Shown here one piece after another: positions 1-12,367 of a stretch of 64,000 nucleotides of DNA. A program made the position numbers and the translations under genes. Under the pieces are notes generated by a model. It made no database searches, was not told the DNA's origin, and saw only the letters and a list, made by a program, of their open reading frames with translations. This stretch comes from Diatrype stigma (Eukaryota; Ascomycota; Sordariomycetes; Xylariales; Diatrypaceae). The stretch's first letter is position 1, and each line of letters starts with the position of its first letter. The stretch spans positions 558,001 through 622,000 of the forward strand of contig JAKJXP020000001.1 in NCBI GenBank assembly GCA_022225965.2, written 5' to 3'.

Positions 1-789
1 TTGAAGTTGATTTGCTAGTAAGCAATCTACAACCAAGCTTCTCTTATTGTCCTTCAAAGTCTTTGAAAGCGCAGGGTTTCTCCTTAGTATTTACTTGACT
101 ACCTGTAACAACAGCCAGTCATCATAAAGTATCCGAATTGAAGCTCGACTGACAGAACAATGTCTCGGATCTCCAACGCAGGCGTAGGTTATTATTAGTG
201 GTGGTGGTGGTGAGCTGCATGCCAAGCCTTCTGCACCAAAGAGGGTCCCTCCATAAGGTACCTGTAGCTATCCAAGCTTTAGTGAGGTATTAGCTCGACG
301 CGGCTCTCCACTCTCCGCTGGATTTGGTCCCTGATTCGTCGTGATAGTGGGCGAGGAGCTGTATGCAGTATGTACGTACATACAACTTCGGGGTCTGGCC
401 CCGAAGGTGAAGCGTGGCCTTTCGCGGCTGCGGGTTGGTTAGTTGAATATTAATGATAACCTATTCTTAGTGAACGGTTAACTAGCAGTGAAACAGCTTC
501 ACGTTCCTTACACTCCTTTGCGCGAAACAAAGTTGTTGGTCACTTCGATTCAATTCAATGCGGCGCCCACGGCAAGATTGATATTTTGCGTACTGTCTGC
601 CGCTGTGTATTATTCCTGGGTCTGTGCATCAATTTTAGTTCCAGTGCTTGTATTTTCCGGTCCTCTTTCTGGTGCTGTGTTGCCGAAAGTCTGAAGCTCC
701 ATCTGCCACGCGGCTAATCGAGCCATCCATCCCCCCCTTTCTCCTCCCTCCCCTCGAGAAACTACGGCACGCGCGCACACACGAACAAA
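1..789. other. Upstream spacer and 5' region of ERV46
   Basis: No convincing gene is visible here; the only open frame (about 488-694) starts with GTG and has no recognisable features. There is a short GGT repeat near 199-212. The last 60 bases before the ERV46 start are strongly pyrimidine-rich, as is common just upstream of fungal start codons. Confidence 0.6.
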
Positions 790-2320
790 ATGCCGCCCAA
801 ATCGAGGTTCACGAAGCTTGATGCCTTCGCCAAGACCGTCGAGGACGCGCGGATAAGAACGACGTCTGGCGGGATTGTCACCATTTGCTCCATTATCGTC
901 GTGCTTTTCCTCGCCTGGGGAGAATGGAGCGACTACAGGAGAATAGTGATCCACCCGGAGCTGGTCGTTGATAAGGGCCGAGGCGAGCGGATGGAGATCC
1001 ATATGAACATCACCTTCCCGAAGATCCCCTGCGAGCTCCTGACCCTCGATGTGATGGATGTGTCCGGCGAACAGCAGCACGGCGTCTTGGCGGGAGTACG
1101 GAAGATCAGGCTCGAGCCTGCCGCCCAGGGTGGTGCTGTCATTGATACCAAGAGATTAGCTCTGTAAGTTCGGGCGTCTGATATATATGCTATGCTACAG
1201 GCTACCAAAATCATCGAGCCAATCCTAACGGGACACAAAACACCAGACACAACGAAGCGGATGCTGCCGTCCATCTCGACCCCGAGTACTGCGGCCAATG
1301 CTACGGCGCGCCGTCGCCGCCGAACGCGCAGAAGGCCGGCTGCTGCAACACGTGCGACGAGGTGCGGGAGGCGTACGCGCAGGCCTCGTGGGCGTTCGGG
1401 CGGGGCGAGGGCGTCGAGCAGTGCCAGCGGGAGCACTACGCGGAGAAGCTGGAGGAGCAGCGGCACGAGGGCTGCCGGATCGCGGGCGCGATCCGCGTGA
1501 ACAAGGTGGTGGGCAACTTCCACTTCGCGCCCGGCCGCAGCTTCAGCAACGGGAACATGCACGTGCACGACCTCAAGAACTACTGGGAGAGCCCCGTCAA
1601 GCACGCGTTCGAGCACGAGATCCACCAGCTCCGCTTCGGGCCCCAGCTGCCCGAGGACCTGGGCGACAAGCACGCCAAGGCCAGCCCCTACACGAACCAC
1701 CACATGAACCCCCTCGACGCCGTCAAGCAGGAGACCGACGACTCCAACTTCAACTTCATGTACTTCATCAAGGTCGTCCCGACCTCCTACGTGCCCCTCA
1801 ACCGCAAGCGCGCCGCCGCCGCCGTCGCCGCTGCCGGCTACAACCGCGCCGAGGACGACAACGTCTGGCTCGGCAGCCTCGGCGACGCCTTCGACGGCAG
1901 CCTGGAGACGCACCAGTACTCGGTCACGAGCCACAAGCAGAGCCTGTCCGGCGGCACCGACGCCGCCGCCGGCCACCCGGAGCGCATGCACTCGCGCAGC
2001 GGCATCCCGGGCGTCTTCTTTTCTTATGTAAGTACTTACCTAGCAACACATTTCCCCGCACCCCCACCCCTTCTTTCCTTTTCAGGTGTACCCCTTGACC
2101 TAGTAATCTCCGCAGGTCTGCTTTGCTTTGCTAACATCTGCGCTAGGACATCTCACCCATGAAGGTCATCAACCGCGAAGAGCGCGCCAAGTCGTTCTCG
2201 GGCTTCCTCACCGGCCTCTGCGCCGTCATCGGCGGCACGCTGACGGTCGCGGCCGCCGTGGACCGGGCTTTCTACGAGGGCGCGACGAGGCTCAGGAAGC
2301 TCCAGTCGAAGAGCCTGTAG
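790..2320 (+). CDS. erv46: ERGIC/COPII vesicle cargo receptor Erv46
   Basis: Erv46 is a two-pass membrane protein that cycles between ER and Golgi in COPII vesicles, partners with Erv41, and helps retrieve ER-resident proteins. Exons are 790-1163, 1247-2027 and 2147-2320, giving 442 residues. Seen: the N-terminal Erv family segment beginning MPPKSRFTKLDAFAKTVEDA, a first membrane segment near residues 28-45, then a long lumenal domain with the cysteine cluster CGQCYG...GCCNTC near residues 140-160. The last exon carries the family motif DISPMKV followed by the second membrane segment (LTGLCAVIGGTLTVAAAV) and a short basic tail. Both introns have GTAAGT donors and exact frame joins, and intron 1 has a CCTAAC branch site. 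Length and topology match the family. Confidence 0.95.
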
Positions 2321-3114
2321 AACAAGGCAGGGCAAGGCAGGGCAAGGCAAGATAAGGTAAGATCAAAGGAAGGGCTAGCGTACCGTACCGTAGCTGGTCT
2401 AGGAGTTCAACTCGAAGAGTGGAAGGAAAGAACCGATCTTACAGAGTCTTGTGCGGTTTGATATACTTTTTTTCCGGGCATGTGCCTTTGTTATCTGGAT
2501 GCAGAACAAATATATACATACAAAAAAGAAGAAAAGAAAAAGACAAAAACGCACCAAATAGCGCGATGGCGAAGAAGGGGATGGGATAAGACGAGATGGG
2601 ATGGGGCGGGATGGGCGCTGGGATGGGATGTAAACATGCCTTTTATGTCCTGTCCCCCCCAGTTGTAAATCTGTTCGAGGCATAGGAGACCGGAGTTAGC
2701 GGGTTCATTGAATCGGGAAAACCAATGCTATCTTCCTTTTGAAGCTCTTGGCTGCTTATAAATGCTCGTGTCCCCGGGCGATTTGACTAGGTAGTAGACA
2801 ACTCATCTTCTGACTGCTTACATGCAGCATGTGCAGTAAATGCTATGCTGCTATATAATTTACCTCTACGGCCGGTTACAGATCCTCGGTGCAAGGTAGG
2901 TCAGATCTACTTTCTACCTATAACACATAAAAAGGAGAGTGAGAAAAAGGGGACAAGAAAGTTGATCACCTACTTTGCATCTCTTATCTCACTGTACCAT
3001 CCAATTCAGCACGGTTTCATGAATTAGCTATGTAGCCATTACATATACTATGTAGTTATAATCATATAGCAATACTCAATACTCAATATCTGATTTTTCA
3101 GCCTACATACTCCA
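2321..3114. other. Intergenic spacer, convergent 3' ends
   Basis: This lies between the 3' ends of ERV46 (+) and trehalase (-). It contains GGCAAGGCAG-like short repeats just after the ERV46 stop (about 2324-2352) and a GATGGGAT-type purine repeat near 2577-2630. I see no gene. Confidence 0.6.
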
Positions 3115-5642
3115 TCAAGAACCCTCTTTCGCCGCCGCCGCCGCCACCGCCGCCTCTCTCGCCCTCCTCCCAAACTTCTTAACCCACCTCGCATCAGCTC
3201 TACTCAGCTCGACGGCCCTCTGGGGGCCCCCCGCCTCCTTCATTCCAGTTCCAGCTCCAGCGACCATCCTGCGTTCCGCAGCGCTCGAGCTATTGCCCCC
3301 CTCCCCGCAATCCGGCCTCACGAGGGCATTTCCAAACGTATCCACGGCCCAGATGAGCACGCCGTTCGTCCAACCAAAGCCCTCCACGACGTCGTACTCG
3401 CCGCCGCTGCCGGCCGCGCTCACGGCCTCGTCGCTGTACTTCTCGAACATGATGCCGTCCGCCTCCCCCTCCACCTCCAGCCGCGGCAGCTCGCTCGTGG
3501 CCCCGCCCGTCGCGCGCCACGTGCAGAACGCGCTGTCGAGGTAGCGCTGGGCGAGCCGCAGCGCCAGCTGCTGCGTCGAGCGGTAGGCCGGGTCGGACCC
3601 GGCCCCGCCGAAGGTCGGCGGCGTGTTGAGCAGGCCCCGCGTCACGGCGTGCACGAGCGGCGGCCACACGTTCGGCCGGTCCCACTGCTGGCCCGTGCGG
3701 TAGTTGGTGGCGGCGACGCCGGCGCCCGGGCGCGCGTCCAGCAGCGCCGCCACGCGGCCGTAGGCGCGCCAGACCGCCAGCGGGTTGGCCTTGAGGTGCG
3801 CCGGGGCCGCGCCGAGCCAGAACGGGTAGAACTGCGCCGCGTGGAAGGCGAGCTGGTACCCGCCGGCCGGGGCGCCCTCCGTGACGACGGTCGCGGCGTC
3901 GACGTCGTCCGGGTCGGACGCGGCCGGCACCCACAGGTTCGGCGATCCCGACGTCAGGTTGTAGTCAAAGTAGCCGAAGTGCTCGTCGCTCCACATGAGG
4001 GCGTACATGGCGGCCGAGCGGTTGGCTGCGAGGCTCTCGAACTCCTCGGCCGCCGCCGCCGCCGCCGCTGAGTCGTTGGCGCCGCTGGTCGCGCGTAGGT
4101 AGCCGGCGATGGTTACTTCGTTGGCGTACAGGATCGAGTTGACGTCGACGCCGACGATGTTGGCCGTGTTGAGCGACCGCAGCGGGAAGTAGACGTCGTC
4201 GGCAGCGTCGCGGGGCGTCGCGAGAATGCGCGAGCCGTAGTCCCAGCCCGACTCGGCGCCCGTGGCCAGGTTCGCGTACAGTGCTGCCTTTTCGGACTCG
4301 TCGAGCGGCTTGACCTCCGGATAGATGATGCCCGAGCTCGCATAGTAGGAGTGGTTGTTGGCGGTGATGTAGTCCTCGCGGTAGGATTCCGGCCGCGGCT
4401 CAGTGTTCAGCGCCGCATAGCTTTAATAAGAAAAAGAAAAGGGGGAGAGCCAGTTAGTCTATATTACCCTCTCAGAAGGGGTGCTTTTACTTTATGGGCT
4501 ACCTACTGTGCGAGACTGTACGTTGTGCCGTTGGAGGTTATATCGACGGTCCGGTTCTGGATCCAGAAGTCGTGCTCTTTGATCAAAAGGGGTAGAGCTC
4601 GCTCCAAGATGCTCGTGTCGTTTGTGTAATCCACGTAAATCTTAACCATCTGCGTCAAAAGCGGTGGTTGAGAGCGATTCAAGTAATATACCCGTGCGCC
4701 ATTTGGAATGAACCCGTACTGCTCGACGAAATCCAAGAAGTTCTCAATGATATTCCTGAACACCAGTCAGCGCCCATCGCCACTTATGACAAAAGTTCCA
4801 CAAAGTGATGTGTATCACGAGAGCTCCTGAACCAAATCGGCCCGGCGGTGTTACAGCAACGCCCCCACCTGCTTCCCGAGAATCTTGCAACTCAATTCCC
4901 CAGCTCACACACCAAAAACAAAAAAACTCACCTCGAGATCTCCGTGAAGCTCCCGCCGCTCCTCAGCAGGCCCTCGATGATCCAGTAGCTGTCCCAGTAG
5001 TAGGGCTCGCGGAAGCGGCCGCCGGCGACGACGAAGGTGCGGTTGAGGGGGATGAAGCTGCTGACGCAGCCGTCGCAGCTCCCGGAACCGACGTAGCGGC
5101 GCGTCAGGTCCGGCCAGATGTCGATGACCTGCTGGGTGAACTCGCGGATGACGCCGTCGTCGATCTTGTCGAGGAAGCGGGCGTCGGTCTGGAGCTCGTC
5201 GGGCGGCACCGCCTCGAGCTCGGACCCGGCCTCGCCGAAGTTCGCCGCCAGGAACTCGTGCAGCTCCGTGCTGTTGCTCAGCGGCTTGCTCAGGGCCTCG
5301 AAGGCCGCGAGCACCTCGTCTAGGGGCTTCTTCGTCGGTCTGGTTTGGTGGGGGTTAGCTCGAGTGCATCACAGACATATTATATTTGGGGCATGTCGCC
5401 TAAGAAGTGCGTCCTCCCGTCTATAAGGTGAGCTAACGGAACAAAACCTACAGATCTACGAAGGTCTTGGAATCGGAGAATGGCTGCGCGAGCTCGATCT
5501 GCTTCAGGATGTCTCCCCGGCAGTAGAGCGGTGAGTCGCAGGGGGTGAAGGTCGACCCGTTTTGATACAGACCGCGAACTAGCGGGGCAGAGGCCAGAGC
5601 GGCGACGACTCCCCTGAGCGCGACACTCCACGTGCCTTTCAT
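3115..5642 (-). CDS. Secreted-type GH37 trehalase
   Basis: Hydrolyses alpha,alpha-trehalose to two glucose molecules. Four exons on the minus strand (5642-5452, 5339-4932, 4755-4507, 4420-3115) give 717 residues. Seen: a hydrophobic N-terminus (about residues 6-24) that looks like a signal peptide; the family signature GGRFREPYYWDSYW at about 170-183; ESGWDYGSR at about 339-347, where Asp is the expected catalytic acid; the second signature QWDRPNVWPP at about 528-537; and EGFGWTNGV at about 629-637, with the expected catalytic base nearby. Several N-x-S/T sites fit secretion. It lacks the long basic N-terminal regulatory segment and calcium-binding region of cytosolic neutral trehalases, so it is better read as an extracellular or vacuolar enzyme. 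An alanine-rich stretch lies at about 400-408. The third donor is GTAGGT. Confidence 0.95.
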
Positions 5643-8142
5643 CTTGTCCTCTCGTCTCCTACTCTCAGGGCGAGTAGCGGGCTTATGAGGCGCGTTACAG
5701 GCTATCCGATGGAACCCTCCACTCGTATCCTCTCATGAGTTCAATGCGGTGCTAGGGTGAACAGTAAGATATACAGCAAGAAGGCGGTGGCAGCAAAGGG
5801 ACTTTATAACACCAAGAGATCTGTATGCAACTGGGAATAGAACCAGAATGGGAGAGGAGAACCGAGCCGATGAGTAAATGGTAGGCGGGTATTATTATAG
5901 TATATAATATAGTATACAGGTAGTATATATAGCCCTCTCCCTGCAACGCTCACCGCAGTGCGGCTGGAAGAGTCCGGGCTGTCCGGGGAAGGAGACAGGT
6001 GAGGTTCTTGTAGTTAAGCGAACGACACACGTGCGGAGAGGAATGTGACGCTGTTCTCCAATTCCCCCATTCCCCATTTCCAATTTCCAATTTCCAATTT
6101 CCAACACCCCTGCTGGCCGGAATCCTGGGGGGGTCTTGGAAGCTGAAGCTGGCTGGACCTGCAGTTCTACCTGCCGGGGCTCGTCCAATCCCAGCTCGAC
6201 GATCGGGCTGGGCAGGCGGGCAGGTGAGGTGGAGAACGAAAGAAAGAACCTTCAATATGCATATCCGCTAGTCTACCTAGCCACCTTCTTCCAAGTTCGA
6301 GTACCTAGTGCTCCTTCTTCCTCGAGACGCAAATTGATGTTGTGACACCTGCATTGTACGTACGAAATAAGGTAGGGAAGTAGGTAGACACATGCCAGCA
6401 ACCTTGAATCTAGAGGCCGTCAAGCCGTCATGTGTTGGTATTGCTGCTCAGCGCCACGGCAGCTGAGTCACACGAGTTACACGGCCTCCAATCGTGACTG
6501 GTGACCTAACCTTACGATATAGTCTGTTCCAGTCAGTTGGTAAATACTTGCACAGGATTTTGTATTTGTGGGCTCACGAAGAGACCAAGCGACAAATTTT
6601 CTATATACCTATGCTATGCACCCCCACCCTCCACAGCAAACCAACGCAGAAACAAGCCGAAGTCCTACCTAGCTCTGATGTCCTTACAAAAATAGAAGCT
6701 CATAGACTCTGAGGTCATTCATCACGTATCCCTACCTCTACTAGGTACATGCATATGTAGTCCAAGTAGGTATTTCGCAGCTCGCCCCTGTTTTCTCCAA
6801 CCGGGGCACCTGGTGCTAGCTCAGCCAGCTCCAGCGCTCTCCTCATGGAATGCGGGGGACCAAGTCGGGGAAGCAGAAGCCCCCCGCGATTCTTGGCATG
6901 GCACTAGATAGCTTTACGAGCCAATCAGCATCCCCGCTGTGCGCCAGCTACGCAATCTCATCATGAAAAAAGGGGGGTGGAATCTTCCAAGATTGATGTC
7001 AGGATGCTCAATGGGGTGATGTGGCGTCGGCTCTGCATGATATACCTTTGGACATACATGTGTACCAAGCCATATCGATCTTACCTTTTGATGCAGTTTG
7101 ACGCGAAAGGCAGTTCATATATAGATGTGGGCAGTCGAGGCTTTCTAGATATTTGCATCTGCCCCATGATCATTCACACAAAACACAAGAGCCGGACACA
7201 ATAGTCAGTCGTTGATGACCGGATATCTTTTCTTCTATGCAATTTCCCCTTTTTTTCCTCCCTTCCCCTAAGCTATCATATGTATCTGCAAAGCAATATC
7301 GTACACACTGAGCTAATAGCCATACCGTATCGACTCATCCGTCAGTGCAAAGATTATCGATCCTAGAAGACCGCCGTCCTGTTCCCTCACAATGTAGCAA
7401 GTGAATATGGACATGTTTTGCCTGTATCCCCTTCTTCCTCATACCATATTGCATCAAGTTCCGATAAGATAGACGGACCGAGGACGGCAGTCGTCATCTT
7501 CCTCGATGGTTGTTTTGGTTGTCTTGGTACAGGAGAAGAGCAAGCGGTGGCATCATGTCTGCAGTGCAGACAGGCATGAGGCTTCTCCCGCTTCAGACTT
7601 CGCGACATAGTTTTGTATCATCTCGTTACTCCCCTGATTTTTGGTTTTGTTTTTGTTTTTCGATCACCGGTTTTTTTCGTCCTCTCCCCTGATTTTTGGT
7701 GTTGCCAGTTGCCGAACTCCTCCCCTGCGCTCACTTCCCCTCCCCCCCTTTTTTTTGTCATTTTCTTTTTGCCCGTTTTTTTCGTTTTTATCGTTTTATT
7801 TTCCCGTGGAACATATTAGGTGGATTCTTGACAAACGCAGTTCCGACCATGCTATACAAAAGCAGCAGACGGTAGGCGTTGTTCAATCATAGTGTATCAT
7901 GTAGTAATCAATCATAGCTCATGGCCAGTACAGGGGCCACAAGATGAGAGAAATCAGTGTGTTGGTGACGAGCATGGTGTAGTGTTCGTCGTAATTATCG
8001 CCGTTTTGGTTGAGGGAAAGCAGGAACGCCGACGTTGAAAACAGAACTGGTGGAATCAAACTGCAATGTCGAATGTTCGGGAACCAGTCGTCGCCGAAAC
8101 AAGAATGGCGATGGTTCATAAGGGTCCAAACAGGTTGGACTT
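5643..8142. other. Long gene-poor spacer
   Basis: About 2.5 kb without a supportable gene. Open frames here are short, mostly start at non-ATG codons, and have no recognisable motif. The spacer has a 7-bp tandem repeat (6076-6104), T-rich tracts around 7240-7260 and 7630-7800, and several copies of the short CTAGGTAG/GGTACCT-type motif that recurs in the spacers of this window. Confidence 0.6.
6076..6104. repeat. 7-bp tandem repeat (ATTTCCA)n
   Basis: About four head-to-tail copies of ATTTCCA in the promoter-side spacer of the trehalase gene. It is a simple-sequence tract with no visible coding role. Confidence 0.85.
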
Positions 8143-11100
8143 TTACAATCCCATAAAGCTGAGAATGCGCTGTCGGGCGCTAGCTTTGATTTTGGGCTTG
8201 ACACGCTCGTCGGAGGTTTCTTCCAGATCATCTATGGATTTGCCGGTGTGGGCAATTACGGAGGATCCGATAGGTGATGGTGACAGTGATGAGCGGCCTG
8301 AGCCGGAGTCGTACAAGCTGGTCATGTCATGGTTGGGTGTTTCAGAAGGACGGTCATTGTGGCTCTTGGTACATAAGCGTAGGGGTGAGTTATTGCGGAG
8401 ACGATCAGGTTCTCCTTGATCTTGTTCCTTCTGGTCGGAATACTCTGTGCAAAAGTCAGTAAACCGAAACTGCAAAATCATGAGAGAGAAGCACATACCG
8501 ATCTGCTTAGGGGGCTGGATATCGTCTTCTCTGACGGTCTCGGCCGCCTCCGAGCAGTCATCCTGTTGGAATAATGGTTCTCCAGTGTTGTGCACCTCCG
8601 CATCGGTAGCATAGCTATCTATCGACAACGTACTCTCTGTCAGATGGTTCCGGATTTGGCTATTCTGGGTTGGGAAGGATGAAGTGGCTGAGCCACCCAA
8701 TGGGCTGAAAGTAGAATTAAAGCTCTCCTCCCAGCGCTTACCAGAGCCAGCCAGGTCCAGCTCAGCCTCCCTTTCGACCCTGTCCTCGAGAGACCGAGTC
8801 TCCTCCTAAGAGTCATAGTCTTCATCGTCCATGAATCGGGGCATAGCTGCGTCGTGCGGGAAGTCTGGAGTGTTAGGTGTCGGAGGTCCCCAAATGGCTG
8901 GATCGAAGAGGCTGCTAGCGGAGTTCGCGAAAGGGCCATCACCAAAGTTGAAGTAACTTTGCCCGGTGGTGTCGGGAAAGGGCACAAATTCCTCTCTAGG
9001 AGCATCCATCTGTTCGCCATGACTCTCAGGGGAAGCTAGACTAGGCTCGTGCGCAGTATTGTCTGCGCTAGGTCTGTCAGCAGGGTTGCGGTTCGGTCTA
9101 CCGCGGTGTTCATCAGGTCGTTCAGCCGTCAAGTCCGAGTTCTCTTCGTGAACACTCGGGCGTCGATAGGTGGAGTCCGAGTCTCTGTGCTGTGTCCTCG
9201 GCACAGTACCATCTTGAGGAGAGCGTACTTCCCGTTCTCTTGGAATGGATTTGGTAGAGATGCTGGAAGCTGTAGGTCCACGGGTATCAACGGGACTCTG
9301 ACGAGAGCCGTTATTGGTAATAGCTTCCGGTACATCGTGATGGCTTCTTGAAGGGTGGCGAGTAGAGTGCGAAGCGTCCGGTTGCGATGCAAAAAAGTCT
9401 TGCAAGATTTCCTTGCCAATCTCCAAAGCCTGTGTTTTACGAGAGCCTCCTTTCTTGCTATGGCCGATGATCTTCGAAGCAGCTTCGAAAATTTGAGGAA
9501 GATGCATTGAAGTGGCCGATGCGGTCCTCGCCGATAATGGGATGCTCTCCTGGGACTCGTTTGCTTCCTTCTTTGTAGGTGGATTCGACTGCATGCCGTG
9601 ACTAACAATCCTCGCTGCTGCTGCTCCGAGGAGTCTAGGCACGTTCACAGCGTCTTCGGATGCCACGGGCTCGTTCTTCTCATTCTTCTCGGGTTCTTTC
9701 TGTGTCTTCTCTCTAATGACATCCCCGTGATGCTTTCTCCCGGAACCATGGTGCTTATGGCTATGCCTAACCGTCGGGGGCTCGCTAGGAGATGAAGCCC
9801 GAGATCTGGAATCCTCGGCCGAAGAGAGCGATTGAGAACTCCGGCTTAGCTTTGAAGATACGCCAGCCCGTCTCGACGTCTTCTCTCTAGGTCGGTAACG
9901 GGATCTACCATTGGTACGTCTACTCCGGCGAGAACGGTATTGGTCTTCCGTGCTCGAGGTAGTTGTGGTACGTCGCAAGTCGCGCTAAAAACTTGGTTAG
10001 AACTCATTATCACAATCATCTGGAGGTACTTACAGCAACGTGATCGTCGTCAGACACGAACGAATTGTCAGCTATTTCTGCATCTCGGACACAGCGAGCG
10101 CAATATGCAGGTTTGGGAATTTCGCCTCGCTTCAAGGGATGTGCCTTCTGGTAATCTCTGGATCGTTTCTTGCCGCATCCTGTGCAGATATGATGGTGTC
10201 GGATGTTCTTACTGATACCGTTAGAGGTTCCGACTTTGTCATCCGTCTTCTCTTGCGGCTCGCTCTTGTCTTCTTTGCCGGAAATGACGGTCTTTGGTGC
10301 CGCACCTGGATGAGGATCATTGCTGGTGTCTCTGGCTCCATTGGTACCGAGGTTAGGATGGCTTTGCGAAGTAGCTGTGACTGCAGGGCCCTGGAACGCA
10401 GACATCGCGGTGACCGAGGAGGGAGGCTGTGCTGACGTGGAATAAGCAGCAGGTGCAGCGTAGGAGCTAGACGAAGTCCAAAGAGGCTGATTAAACTGGC
10501 TAGGCATAGACGGCATAGATGTTGTCTGAGGGACAGTGAAGTCGGAAGGGTTTGCCCACTGTGAAGCGGATGGCTGTGTCACCCAATTAGGGGGACCATT
10601 GTAGTAGGCGCCTGGGGGGTGGTGTCCTGGCATATGGGAGATGCTGCCCTGTGGATACTGATGATAGACGGGGCCAGAAGCCATTTCTGCCGTATTGCCC
10701 ATCCCATAGTGTGAGTGTTGGAAGGGCATAGGTGTAGGAGGCCGTGGTTGGGAGCCTGTGAACGGGGAGGATGAAGATCCCATGCCATAGTTGCTGGAGC
10801 CATCATAAGCTCCAACGACAGCTTTGTTCCTTGGAGATTTCAGGATGCCTCGAAGGGGTGTGGGGGGTCGTGCATCGTTATACATGGGCTTTCTGGCAGT
10901 AATGGGCATCTCTTCGGGCTCAGACTCCGACTCATCATCAGGAAGCAATGCCTTCTCTGGCAGGCGCCGAGGCGTGGGCGGGGCAGTAATCACACCGGAG
11001 CTCTGAGAAACATGGCGTGTATGCCGCGATTGTCTCGCTTGTCTCTCCAGGTCAGTGCGAGAGGGGATGCCGAAGCTCTGACCGAAAATGTCAAAACCGT

Positions 11101-11433
11101 AGTCCTGCAGCAGGTCGTTCTTCTTCTTGCGAGCAAAGGCTGGCTTGCCAGATTTTGTTTTGGTGATGAAGACATTACTCCCACTGGGAAGATACAGACC
11201 ATTGTCTGATGGCAGAGATGAGGGTGGCGGACCAACCGAGTTCCTTGTGGAGAGTTAGTAAATGAATAACGGACATTTTGGAACTTAGCACGGGATGGGA
11301 TTCGGAAATACTGTAAAGCGAATGGATGAAAGTAAAAGAAAGAAGGAGGAGGAGGAGGAGGAGGAGGAGGAGGAGGAAAAGCAACTTACTCGCCATTGCC
11401 GCGAGCCCTCGCGAGCCGGGACATCGCAGACAT
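8143..11433 (-). CDS. Serine-rich four-cysteine protein with in-frame TAG
   Basis: Function unknown. Exons are 11433-11390, 11243-10034, then 9984 downward. The start gives MSAMSRLARARGNG followed by a mostly disordered Ser/Pro/Gln-rich chain. A four-cysteine module at about residues 368-399 (CTGC, 24 residues, CARC) preceded by three His looks like a small zinc-binding fold. Residues from about 420 are basic and serine-rich. The frame meets TAG at 8806-8808 after 810 codons. It stays open in the same frame beyond, crosses a 54-nt intron (8498-8445, donor GTATGT, CTGAC branch site, CACAG acceptor) and ends RQRILSFMGL at 8143, adding about 200 residues. The natural full-length protein is therefore probably near 1,000 residues. 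In this copy it is either truncated by a nonsense change, made by readthrough, or subject to an error or unrecognised splice. It resembles fungal serine-rich proteins of unknown role. Confidence 0.75.
8806..8808 (-). other. In-frame TAG within the serine-rich gene
   Basis: On the minus strand the codons read GAC TAT GAC TCT TAG GAG GAG ACT CGG. The following frame is open for more than 200 codons once a 54-nt intron is removed. One C-to-T change in CAG would create this stop. The UAG-GAG context is not the UGA-CUA readthrough context known in fungi. Confidence 0.85.
11345..11378. repeat. GGA microsatellite inside intron 1
   Basis: A (GGA)n tract of about 11 units lies in the first intron (11389-11244) of the serine-rich gene. 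On the transcribed strand it is a (TCC)n pyrimidine tract between the 5' splice site and the branch site. Confidence 0.85.
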
Positions 11434-12367
11434 GATCTACAACCCGGCACCGAAACAGGTGCCAGATCCTGAGGTTCAAGGTCTAACGTCTAACAAGGGG
11501 AAGATGCTGATGATGAGAAAGGGAGTGTACGGGAGGAAACGAGTGGAAAGTTGAAGATAGTAAGTACCGAGAGAGTAGGCAGTAGACTTGACAGAACGGC
11601 AACGAATGGCAGTGACGATTGATTGCGGTGGAAGTTTTCCTGTGCACGAGGGGAAGAAACCGGGCGACGAGAAGAAACAGAGACTGATGGGTAGAAATAC
11701 AGAAATGCAGAAGATGCAGTTGTGGTGTCAGGAAAGGTGGTGGGTGTGCAATCAATGGGGAAGATGGTCGGTGGTGGGGGAAGAAGAAGGGAAAATCGCG
11801 AAGGGAATTGGATTATTTCGTGGGGTCTGCGAATTCAGAACAACCGAAAGCAAAGCTTTGATTGATTAGTCGAATCACCTACACACATTGTACGTGTGGT
11901 ATGTATGTGAAAATTTGACACCGGCCAGCAAGGTGTGTGAAGTTCGATGTTCGTACGCGAAGGAACTGTGGCAGTGGTGTTGAAAGGGATACTGTAACTG
12001 TGTGCCTAGAGACATGTGTACCTACATGCATTAGGCAGACAAGCTGGTTGACCTTCGCACCTTGACCAGACCTGGGTTGAAGTTGCCTGATGGGTAGATC
12101 TATTTACTGGTACGAAGATATCACGAAGGGCACACACACCTGCCACTAGGTACTTCGGGGTATCGACGAGACTCATCAAATCAAGGTCATTCCATTTGCC
12201 CTTTAGCTCTTAGCTTTTGGATACACGTACATACAGGGCCTCTCTACCAGCCAGCCAGCTTTTCCCGTAGCCCTAAGATACAAGCCCTAAGATACAACCA
12301 AGCATGCGTCTAGTTTTGCCCTGTGAATACAATATCATATGCAACTGCTCTACAGTCTGCTCTCAGC
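11434..12367. other. Spacer between serine-rich gene and STT3
   Basis: This is the promoter side of the serine-rich gene (11434 onward) and the 3' side of STT3. It has a purine-rich tract at 11500-11800 and no supportable gene. The short open frame 11588-11869 lacks features and probably lies in the leader region on the opposite strand. Confidence 0.55.

Noticed and set aside
933..1991. 352-codon minus-strand frame over ERV46
   Set aside because: Antisense shadow; it spans an intron of the real gene and has no family features.
8806..8940. Intron from GTGATG (about 8940) to CTTAG at 8806 that would remove the in-frame TAG
   Set aside because: The donor is weak, the only branch-like CCTAAC lies about 65 nt from the acceptor, and the removed part (PNTPDFPHD and flanks) looks like ordinary coding sequence.
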